DNA from: Scylla paramamosain
Lineage: Eukaryota > Arthropoda > Malacostraca > Decapoda > Portunidae
DNA: 64,000 bases
Assembly (NCBI RefSeq): GCF_035594125.1
Contig: NC_087178.1
Location: forward strand, 9,847,001 to 9,911,000
Reading direction: 5' to 3'
A program made the translations under genes and the position numbers. The notes under the pieces were generated by a model. It did no database searches and was not told the origin of the DNA. It worked only from the letters and a program-made list of their open reading frames with translations. Shown here piece by piece: positions 51,737 to 62,100 of the stretch. Position 1 is the stretch's first letter; every line of letters starts with the position of its first letter.

Positions 51737-51962
51737 GTTCTGCGTTTCTTGAGCAAAAACTGTAACACCAGTGGCTTGCTAGGCCTATCCTGGCTCTTCG
51801 GAACTGTTAATTAGTTCTTTCCTGCTGCTTATTGCCCCCAACTGGTTACAGGGAATCTCCTACTAGTCCCCGGGCAAGCCTGCAGGTTAGGGTAAGCCGC
51901 GACACTTCTTCAAAGTTACACAGTTCCTTGTTCATGTGGAGTAGGCCCATGAACCGTCGCGG
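51737..51962 (-). promoter_or_regulatory. 5' leader of the retrotransposon
   Basis: 226 bp of relatively GC-rich sequence between the target-site duplication and the main ORF, starting CCGCGACGG on the minus strand. Non-LTR elements usually carry an internal promoter here, but I see no recognisable promoter motif. It contains a 34-codon ORF (51846-51950). A single CCCTAA word inside it is not a telomeric tract. Confidence 0.55.
51846..51950 (-). CDS. Short leader ORF, possible mini-ORF1
   Basis: ATG at 51948-51950, 34 codons, stop TAA at 51846-51848, in a different frame from the main ORF and ending 109 bp before it. The peptide begins MGLLHMNKEL and has no recognisable domain. Some RTE elements (RTE-1 of Caenorhabditis elegans is the known example) have a very small ORF1 before the endonuclease-RT ORF. 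This could be its equivalent or a chance ORF. It is the first ATG of the element, so a scanning ribosome would meet it first. Confidence 0.35.
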   Translation of the reverse strand: MGLLHMNKELCNFEEVSRLTLTCRLARGLVGDSL

Positions 51963-51973
51963 TCTTACATTCC
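51963..51973. repeat. Target-site duplication, 5' side of the element
   Basis: TCTTACATTCC, identical to 48730-48740. It is followed by AAAATGCTGAAACTC, the normal continuation of the form A monomer. This fixes the 5' end of the element at 51962. Confidence 0.9.
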
Positions 51974-53286
51974 AAAATGCTGAAACTCTGGAACAACACT
52001 TTTCACATCCTTAGTTACCAAAACCCCAAATTGCATGCGAAACCATCTTTATGTGGGAAAAAAATGACATTACCAGAAAAATGTCTTTTGAGTGTTTTTG
52101 AGCGTGTTAGGCAATAAAGCATTAAAAAGCAGGGCAATCACATTACATTGAAATAAAACCAATTTTTAACAAGAAGTTGCCTTTAAGTGTATTTGAGCTC
52201 CTTATATACCAAAACACTAAAATGTATGCAAAATAAACTTGATGGTGAAACAGAATAACATTACCAAAAACATGTATTTTGAGTGTTTTGATAATGTTAC
52301 CAATAAAAACTCTTAAATACATGCAAAGAACCCTATTTTTCGGGAAACAAAAGGGCATTACGAGAAACGTGTATTATGAGTGTTTTTAAGTTCATTAGGT
52401 ACGAAAAAGCTAAAAGCCACAAATTACACTCTTTATTGAGAAAAAAAAATACGATATTTGTTCATTCTTATTCATCTTCACAGGTAAGGAGGTGCCAAAA
52501 TTCGGGCAAAGTTCAGGAAATTATATAAAATAAGAACATTATCAAAAAACTTACATTTAGCTTTTTTTTGGACTGATATGTATCAAACACCTAAATTGCA
52601 TGCAAAGCCACCTATATGGGGAAATTAAACGTCTTTGCCAGAAAACTGTCTTCTGAGGGTTTTCTAGCATGTTAGGAACCAACACGATAAAACCCAAGGA
52701 AGTCAATCTATATGGGAATCCAAAACAAAATTACTGAAAACGTGTCTTTTTGGTGTTTTACGTAGAAAACGCTAAAACGGATGCAAACCATCCAATATGA
52801 AGAAAAAGAATAACATTACCAAAAAATATATTTTGTGTTTTCTTGAGCGTGTTACATAAAAAAAACGCGAAAATATATGCAAAGCACTCTATATAAGGAA
52901 AAAAAAGGACATAACGAGAAACGTGTATAATGAGTGTTTTGTAGTTTCACCAGAATCACAAGGCAAAAAACGCAAAAACTCGACTATATGGAGAAGTTTC
53001 TAAAATACCAAAATACTGAAACTCATGAATAACACTCGTAATCAAGAAACAGAACAACCTTACTAAATGCGTGTATTTTAAATGTTTTTTTTACATTCTT
53101 AGTTACCAAAACCCCAAATTCCATGCGAAACTAGCTTTATGTGGTAAAAAAAAAATGACATTACCAGGAAAGTGTCTTTGAGTGTTTTTAAGCGTGTTAG
53201 GCAATAAAACAATAAAAAGCAGGGCAATCACATTACGTGGGAATAAAACCAACTTTTACGAAGAACTTGCCTTTTAGTGTTTTTGA
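51963..53286 (+). repeat. Satellite, form A, direct orientation, after the element
   Basis: Resumes the monomer interrupted at 48740. Soon after the target site a piece of roughly one half-monomer is missing: GAACAACAC runs straight into TTTTCACATCC near 51995-52005. The landmark is at about 52476. With the element removed, the unit containing it measures about 1.04 kb, normal for form A. The block ends at the fold-back join GTGTTTTTGACACGC. Confidence 0.88.
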
Positions 53287-56140
53287 CACGCATTTAGTAA
53301 AGTTGCTCTGTTTCTCAATTAAGAGTGTTATTCATGAGTTTCAGCATATACACATGATCAAAAACACTCAAAATACATGTTTTTGGTAATGTTATTCTGT
53401 TTCTCCATAAAGTTTGTTTTGCATGCGTTTTAGCGGTTTGTTATATAAGGAGCTCAAAAACACTTAAAGGCAAGTTTTTGGTATAAATTGGTGTTATTCC
53501 AATGTAATATGATTGCCCTGCTTTTTAGTGCTTTATTGCCTCTAACGCTCAAAAACACTTAAAAGACACTTTTCTGGTAATGTCATTTTTTTCTCACATA
53601 AAGATGGTTTTGTATGCAATTTGGGTTTTTTGGTAACTAAGAATGTGAAAAGCACTCAAAATACACGCATTTAGTAAGGTTGTTCTGTTTTTCAATTAAG
53701 AGTGTTATTCATGAGCAGCATTTTGGTATCTAGGAACATTCTCCATATACACGAGTTTTTTATGTTTTTAGCCTTTTTGTTCGTTTGAACTATAAAAAAC
53801 TCTTTATACACTTTTTTTGCAAAGTCCTTTTCTTTTCTTATATAGAGTGCTTTGCATCAATTTTCCCGTTTTTTGTAGGTAACATGCTCAAAAACACTCA
53901 AAATATACCTTTTTGGTAGTTTTTCTATTTCTTGATATTGGTTGGTTTGCATCCGTTTCAGTGTTTTTCTACGTAAAACACTGAAAGGACACGTTTTCAG
54001 CAATTTTGTTTTGGATTCTCATATAGAGTGAGTTCCTTATTATTTATCGTTTTGGTGCCTAACATGCTGAAAAACACTCAAAAAACAGATTTCTGGTAAG
54101 GTCGTTTATTTTCCTCATATAGGAGTCCTTGGATGCACTTTAGGGTTTGGTATATAACAGTCCGAAAAAAAAAGCTAAAATTAACTTTTTTGATAATTTT
54201 CTTTTATCATATAATAGCCCTAAATTTTCCCAGAATTTTGGAATCTCAGTACCTATGAAGATGAATAAATTTTTTTTTTTTTTTAAATAAAGAGTGTTAT
54301 TTGTGGGTTTTAACTTTTCGGTACTTAAGGAACTTAAAAACACTTATAATACACATTTTTTCGTAATGTCATTTCGTTTCGCAAACATAAGGTTCTTTGT
54401 ATGTATTTAAGCATTTTTATAGATAACATGATCTAAACCCTCAAAATATGTTTTTGGTAATTTTATTCTGTTTCTCCATAAAAGGTGTGTTGCATGCGTT
54501 TTAGTGTTTTGGTATGTAATGAGTTCAAAAACACTTAAAGGCAAGTTCTTGGTAAAAGTTGTTTTTATTCCCATGTAATGTTATTACCCTGCTTTTTAAT
54601 GCTTTATTGCCTAACACGCTCAAAAACACTCAAAAAACACTTTTCTTCTAATATCATCTTTTTTATTACATAAAGCTAGTTTTGCATGAAATTTGGGGTT
54701 TTGGTAACTAAGAATGTGAAAAAAAACTCAAAACACAGGCATAGTGTAAGGTTGTTCTATTTCTTAATTAAAAATATTAGTCATGAGTTCCAGCATTTTG
54801 GTATGTAAGAAACTTTTCTAATACACACATTTGGTAAGGTATATCTGTTTCAAAATTAAAAGTGTTATTCATGAGTTTCAGCTTTTTGGTATATAAGAAA
54901 CTTCTTTATTTTACACGAGTTTTTGAGTTTTTTTCCTTCTGATTCTTGTCAAACTATAAAACACTCATACACGTTTCTCGTAATGTCCTTTTCTTTGCCA
55001 ATATAAAGTGCTTTCCATCCATTTTTTCATTTTTTGTAGGTAACAAGCTGAAAAACACATCAAAATATATCTTTTTGGAAATGTTATTCTATTTCTTCAT
55101 ATTGGTTGGTTTACATCCGTTTCAGCGTTTTTCTACGTAAATCACTGAAAAGACACGTTTTCAGTAATATTGTTGATATTGCTGAAAAACACTCAAAACA
55201 CAGGTTTCTGGTAAAGTCGTGCAATTTCCCGATATAGGTGGATTCGCATACACTTTAGGGTTTGTACATATCCCCGGAAAAAAGCTAAATTTTTTTTTTT
55301 GTTTTTTTTTTCACAAAATTTCCATGAATTTTGCCAGAATTTTGGCACCTCGGTAACTATGAAGATGAATAACAAAAAAAAAAAAATTATCTCTATAAAG
55401 AGTGCTATTTGTGGGTTTTAGCATTTTGGTACTTAAGTAACTTAAAAATACTCATAATACACGATTTTCGTAATGTCCTTTTGTTATACAAACATAGGGT
55501 CCTTTACATGTATTTAAGCGTTTTTATACGTTACATGATCAAAAACACTCAAAATACATGTTTTTGGTAATGTTTCTCCATAAAGGGTGTTTTCCATACG
55601 TTTTAGAGATTTGGTATGTAAGGAGTTAAAAAAACACTTAAAGGCAAGTTCTTCGTAAAAGTTGGTTTTATTCCCATGTAATGTGATTGTTCTGCTTTTT
55701 AGGGCATTGTTGCATATCACGCTCAAAAACACTAAAAATACACTTTTTTGGAAATGTCTTTTTTTTTCCCACATGAAGGTAGTTTCGCATGTAATTTGGC
55801 ATTTTCGTAACTAAGAATGTGAAAAACACTCAAAATACACAATATGGTAAGGTAGTTCTGTTTATTGATTAAAAGTGTTATTCATGCATTTCATCATTTC
55901 GGTTTGTAAGAAATTTCTCTATATACACGAGTTTTTGTGTTTATTTCCTTGTGGTTGTTTTAAAACTATAAAACACTCATTATACACGTTTCTCGTAAAG
56001 TCCTTTTGTTTCCTAATATAAAGTGCTTTACATCCATTTTTGCATTTTTTGTAGGTAACAAGCTCAAAAACACTCAAAATATATCTTTTTAGTAATGTTA
56101 TTCTATTTGTTCATATAGGTTGGTTTGCATCCGCTTTATG
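53287..56140 (-). repeat. Satellite, form A, inverted orientation
   Basis: The first 57 bp (CACGCATTTAGTAAAG to TTTCAGCA) match the start of 42888. Then 53347-56140 is the inverted partner of 44092-46873. The pairing includes the double AGAAACTT feature (54795-54905 against 45300-45420), the word AACAAACCGCTAAAACGC, and the rare word TAAAGCGGATGC at the far end. At 56140 it joins form B with TTTATGTTTCTGGAAATG. Confidence 0.88.
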
Positions 56141-59100
56141 TTTCTGGAAATGTTTCCTTTCCCCATATAGTATGCTTTGCATGCATTTTCGCGTTCCGGT
56201 ACCTAATAACGTGAAAAAAGCCTTAAAACACAAGTTTTTGGTTAATCTTGTTCTGTTTCTCCATATAGAGTATTATTCATACGTTTTAGTGTTCTGGTAC
56301 CTATGAAGCTCAATACCACTCAAAATATACGTTTCTTTTAATGTTTTCTTTTCCCCTTTTAGGGTTATTTGCATGTATTTTATCGTTTTTGTACGTAACA
56401 GGCGCAAAATTTCTCAAAATGCATGTTTTTGGTAAAGCTGTTGAGTTTCTTCATAAAGTGTGTTTTCCAACCGTTTTAGCGGTTTGGTACGTAAGTAGCT
56501 CAAAACAATGTTTTCCCATTTACGGTACTTTTCATGCTTTTTAAGATTTTTTTGTGCCTAACACACTCATAAACTCTCAAAAGACATGTTTCTGGAAATA
56601 TCATCTATTTTTCCCATATCGGGTGCTTTGCATGCATTTTGGCGTTTTGATACCTACCAACACTAAATACACTTAAAATACACGTTTTCTCCATACAGAA
56701 TGCAAATCATACGTTTTATTGTTTTGGTACCTAATAAGCTAAAAAGAAAAAAAAACTCATGATACTGGTTTCTCTTAATGTCTTTTCGTTTTCTTATATA
56801 GGGTACTTTATATGCATTTTGACGATTTGTACATAAGAAGCTCATAAATCGCTGAAAATGCTCGTTTTTTAGTAATGTTTTTTGTTTCTGCAGGAAGGGT
56901 GTTTTGCTTGTTTTATCGTTGTGGTACATTATAAATTAAAAAACTTCCAAACACGTGAAAAGTCACTTTGTTGGTTATTTCTTTTTCCCTTCCAGCATAG
57001 TGCTCTTTTCATACTTCTTAGTGTTTTGGTGCCTAACACGTAGAAAAACTCTCAAAACATAGGTTTCTTGTAATGTCGTTATGTGTTGTCTTTTAGAGGT
57101 CTTTGCATGTATTTTTGCGTTTTGGTACCTAATAATATGAAAACCACTCAAAATATATATTTTCATTCGTGTTGTTTTGTTTCTCCATATAGAATACTAT
57201 TAAGGTGCCTTTGTGTTTGGTACCTAAAAAGCTCAAAAGCTCTCATACACGTTTCTCGAAATGTCTTCGTTTCCCGGCATAGGGAACTTTGCATACATTT
57301 CGGCGTTATTCTACTTACATACCTCAAAAACACTGAAAAAAAATTTTTTATTGTTATTTTGTTTCTCCATAAAGCGTGTTTTGCGTCTGTTCAAACGTTT
57401 TGATATAGAAGTAGCTCAAAAACACACAAAAAAAAATACTATTTTTTTTTGTAATTTTGTTTTGTATTCCCATATAGGATGCTTTCTATTTTTATTTTTT
57501 TAGAGTTTTGGTGCCTAACACGCTCATAAACACTCAAAATTCACGTTTCTGGAAATTTCGTTTCGTTTTTGGTTTTTGGTTACATGTTTTTGGTAAATCT
57601 GTTGAGTTTCTCCATAAAGTGTGTTTTCCAACCGTTTTAGCAGTTTGGTACGTTAGTAGCTCAAAACAATGTTTTCCCATTTACGGTACTTTCCTTGCTT
57701 TTTAAGAGCTTTTTGTGCCTAACACACTTATAAACTCTCAAAAGACATGTTTCTGGAAATGTCGTTTATTTTGTCCATATCGGGTGCTTTGCATGCATTT
57801 TGGCGTTTTGATACCTAACAAAGCTAAATACTTTTGAAATACACGTTTTCTCCATACATGAGGCAAATCGTGCGTTTTATCGTTTTGGTACCTAATAAGC
57901 TAAAAAAAAAAACCCTTATAATACTGGTTTCTCTTAATGTCTTTTCGTTTTCTTATATAGGGTACTTTATATGCATTTTGACGCTTTTGTACATAACAAG
58001 CTGAAAAATCGCTCAAAATGCTCTTTTTTGGTAATGTTTTATATTTCTGCAGGAAGGGTGTTTTGCATGTTTAATCGTTTTGGTACATTATATATTTAAA
58101 AACTTCCAAACACGTGAAAAGTCACTTTGTTGGTTATTACTTTTTCCCTTCCAACATAGTGCTCTTTTCATACCTCTTATTGTTTTGGTGCCTAACACGT
58201 AGAAACACTCTCAAAAGATAGGTTTCTTGTAATTTCGTTTTGTGTCGTCTTTTAGAGGTCTTTGCATGTATTTTTGCGCTTTGGTACCTAATAATATGAA
58301 AACCACTCAAAATATATATTTTCATTCGTGTTGTTTTGTTTCTCCATATAGAGTACTATTAAGGTGCCTCTGTGTTTGGTACTTAAAAAGCTGAAAAGCT
58401 CTCATAATACACGTTTCTCGAAATGTCTTCGTTTTCCGGCATAGGGAACTTTGCATACATTTCGGCGTTATTCTACTTACATACTTAAAAAACACTGAAA
58501 ATATATATATATTTTTTTGTATTGTTATTTTGTTTCTCCGTAAAGCGTGTTTTGCGTCTGTTCAAGCGTTCTGATTTAGAAGTAGCTCAAAAACACTAAA
58601 AATACTTTTTTTTTGTAATTTTGTTTTGTATTCCAATATAGGAAGGATGCTTTCCATTTTTTATTTTTTTTAGAGTTTTGGTGCCTAACACGCTCATAAA
58701 CACTCAAAATTCACGTTTCTGGAAATTTCGTTTCGTTTCTCCCATAGATTGAACTTTGCATGAATTTCGACGTTTTGGTACATAACATTGTGAAAACAAA
58801 CAAAATACACGTTTTTAGCAAAACACCTTTTATGGAGAAAGAGAATAAAATTACCAAAAACATATATTTTGAGTGTTTTTGATCATGTTATCTATAAAAA
58901 CGCTTAAATACATGCAAAAAATCTTATGTTTAAGAAACGAAATGACATTACGAGAAATGTGTATTATAAGTGTTTTCTAAGTTCCTTAAGTACCAAAAAG
59001 CTAAAACCCACAAATAACACTTTATTTAGGAAAAAAGTAATAAAATAAAAAAATAGGATTTTTTTTGTTATTCATCTTCATAGGTACCGAGATGCCAAAA

Positions 59101-62100
59101 TTCTGGGAAAATTCAGGACTATTATATGTTAAAACAAAAATTATCAAAAAAGTGAATTTTAACTTTTTTTTTGGACTGTTATGTACCAAACCCTAAAGTG
59201 CATCCAAAGACTCCTATATGAGGAAATTAAACGAGCTTACCAGAAATCTGTTTTTTGTGTTTTTCAGCATGTTAGGCACCAAAACGATAAATAATAAGGA
59301 TCTCACTGTATATGAGAATCCAAAACAAAAATACTGAAAAAGTTTTTTTTTCTTTTACGTAGAAAAACGCAAAAACGGATGCAAACCTACCAATATCAAG
59401 AAATAGAAAAACAGTACCAAAAAGGTATATTTTGAGTGTTTTTGAGCTTGTTACCTACAAAAAACGCGAAAATTGATGCAAAGCACTCTATATTAAAAAA
59501 CAAAAAGACTTTGCAAGAAAAGTGTATAATGAGTTTTTTATAGTTCAAAAGAACCAAAAGGCTAAAAACACAAAAACTCGTGTATATGGAGAAGGTTCCT
59601 AGATACCAAAATGCTGAAACTCATGAATAACACTCTTAATTGAGAAAGATAACAACCTTACTAAATGCGTGTATTTTGAGTGCTTTTCACCCCAAATTGC
59701 ATGCAAAACCACCTTTATGTGAGAAAGAAATCACATTACCAGAAAAGTGTCTTTTAAGTTAAAAGACACTTTTAAGTTATAAGACATAAATAGTATTACT
59801 CTATATGGAAAAAAAAATAAATAAAATAAAAACACTTACCAAAAACGTGATTTTTTAGTTTTATTTTACATTGTAAGATAGCAAAAACGCCAAAATGCAT
59901 ACAAGGTGCCCTCTCTAGGGAAACGAAACGAAATTTCTAGAAACATGTATTTTTTTCTTTTTTTTTGTGTGTTTATGAGCGTGTTAGGCACAAAAACGCT
60001 AAAAGGCATGGAAAAGTTCCTCCATCGGGAAAGCAAAACAACATTTCTAAAAACGTGTGTTTGGTGTGTTTTTGAGCTATTTATGTACAAAAACCATAAA
60101 ACGAATGGAAAACACCCTTTTAAAAACAAGTACGAGTATTTAAATGCTTTTGAGCTTGCTTCGTACAAAATCGCCAAAATGCATGCAAAGAATGAGGAAA
60201 TGAAAAGACATTGCGAGAAATGTGTGTTATGAGTGTTTTTGAGTTTCCTGTCTACGAAAACGCGAAAACCCTGTAATAACACTCTAAATGGAGAAACAGA
60301 ACAACATCAAAAGAAAAAAACAAACGTGCTTTGTGTATTCTTTTACACTGTTAAGTAATTAAATGCATAAATATAAGTAAGGTACCCTATATGAGGAAAA
60401 AAAAAAAAGACATTTCCAGGAACATGTTTTTTTGAGTGATTATGATCTTGTTAATTACCAAAACGCAAAAATGCATGCAAACACTCTTCATGTAGAAAAC
60501 ATGATAATATTACTGAAACCAAGTATTTTGAGAGTTTTTGAGCTTATTACCTAGAAAAACGCCAAAATCCTTGATTACACGATCTGAAGAAACAAAAACG
60601 CATTACGATAAACTTGTGTTATGAGTGTTTTTTTTCAGTTTCTTAGGTACTGAAACGCTAAAACGCCTAAATATATGGAGAAAATTAACATTATAAAAAC
60701 TTGCATTTTGAGTGTATTTCACATGGTTAGGTACCAAAATGCCAAAATGTACACTTTATAGGAAAAGGGAACGAAATATCCAGAAATGTGTTTTTTTGAG
60801 TGTTTATGAGCGTGTTAGGCACCAAAACGGTTAAAAAAGCATGAAAAGTACCCTATATGGAAAAAAGAAACATCATTACCAAAAACGTTTCTCTTCGGTC
60901 TTTTTGAGCGAAATATACTCAAAATATATGTTATCAATAATGTTATGTGTCTTCATATAAAGTGTTATTCATGCGTTTTAGCGTTTTTGTACCTAAGAAC
61001 CAAAAACTTTCATAATACACGTTTCTCGTAAAGTCTTTTCGTTTCGAAACATGCTTTCTTGTAACAATTTCATTTCCCCATATCAAGGCATTTTGGCGTT
61101 TCGGTACCTAATAATGTGAAATATGCTCAAAACACACGTTTTTGTTAATGTTGTTCTGTTTCTTCATAGAGTGCTGTTTATATGTTTAGCGTTTCAATAC
61201 CTAAAATGTAAAAAAAAAACAATTATAATACATGTTTTTCGTAATGTCATTACGTCTACCTATTAAGATTATTTTGCATCCATTTTAATGTTTTTGTATG
61301 CAACAAACTCAAAAAACTTTCAAAACACTTGTTTTTGGTAATGATATTCTTCTACATAAAAGGTGTTTTGCATGCTTTTTTAGGGTTTCGGTACGTAAGA
61401 GGCTGAAAAACACTCAAAAGACACATTTTTTGGTAAAGTTGTTTTCTATTCCCATTTAGGGTGTTTACCATTGCATTTTAAACACTAAAAAAAAAAAACA
61501 TTTCTTGAAATGTAGTATCGTTTCCAAATATATTGGTACTTAACAATGTGTAAAAAAAAAAGAAAACACTCAAATTGCGCGGTTTTTGGTAATGTTGTTG
61601 TTTCTTTGTATAAGGTGGTATTAACGCGTTTTCGCATTTCGGTACCTGGGAAGCTCAAAAACACTTATAATACACTTTTCTTCTAATGTCTTTTTTGTTT
61701 CCCAACATAGTATACATTTCATATATTTTGGTGTTATTCTGTAACAAGCTCAAAAACACTCAAAATACTTGTTTTTGGTAATGTTATTCTGTTTTCTGCA
61801 TAAAGGGTGTTTTGCATGCATTTTACCTTTTTGGTACATAAGAAGTTCAAAAACACTCAAAAAGTCATGTTTTTCGTTAACTCGTTTTGTATTCCCAAAT
61901 AAGGTGATTTCCATGCTTTTTAGCGTATTGGTGCTTAACACGCTCAAAAACATTTAAAAGATACGTTTCTGGAAATCTCGTTTTTTTCCATATAGAGGAT
62001 TTTCGATGCATTTTGGCGATTTGCTATTTATTAATGTGAAACTCAAAATACACGTTAGTTGGTCTCGATATCGAGTACTATTCATGAGTTTCAGCATTTT

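Larger units (their letters stand above)
48741..51962 (-). mobile_element. RTE-like non-LTR retrotransposon, near full length
   Basis: A 3.2-kb insertion of clearly higher GC content than its surroundings, flanked by the 11-bp direct repeat TCTTACATTCC (48730-48740 and 51963-51973). On the minus strand it holds a 226-bp leader, one ORF of 984 codons with endonuclease and reverse transcriptase domains, and a 3' end of about 40 bp. The 3' end closes in two copies of a 9-bp word (GTGAGAAAG, TTGAGAAAG) instead of poly(A). A single endonuclease-RT ORF, a short 3' UTR and a repeat-type tail are typical of the RTE clade, so I assign it there. Absence of stops or frameshifts suggests recent insertion. 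Empty sites in sister satellite units (for example near 2850) read TTTCTTACATACCAAAA. Confidence 0.88.

Noticed and set aside
48825..51752. Several plus-strand frames of 60-176 codons inside the retrotransposon
   Set aside because: They are antisense shadows of the intact endonuclease-reverse transcriptase ORF.
51880..51900. TTAGGG word in the retrotransposon leader
   Set aside because: A single unit in GC-richer element sequence, most likely chance.
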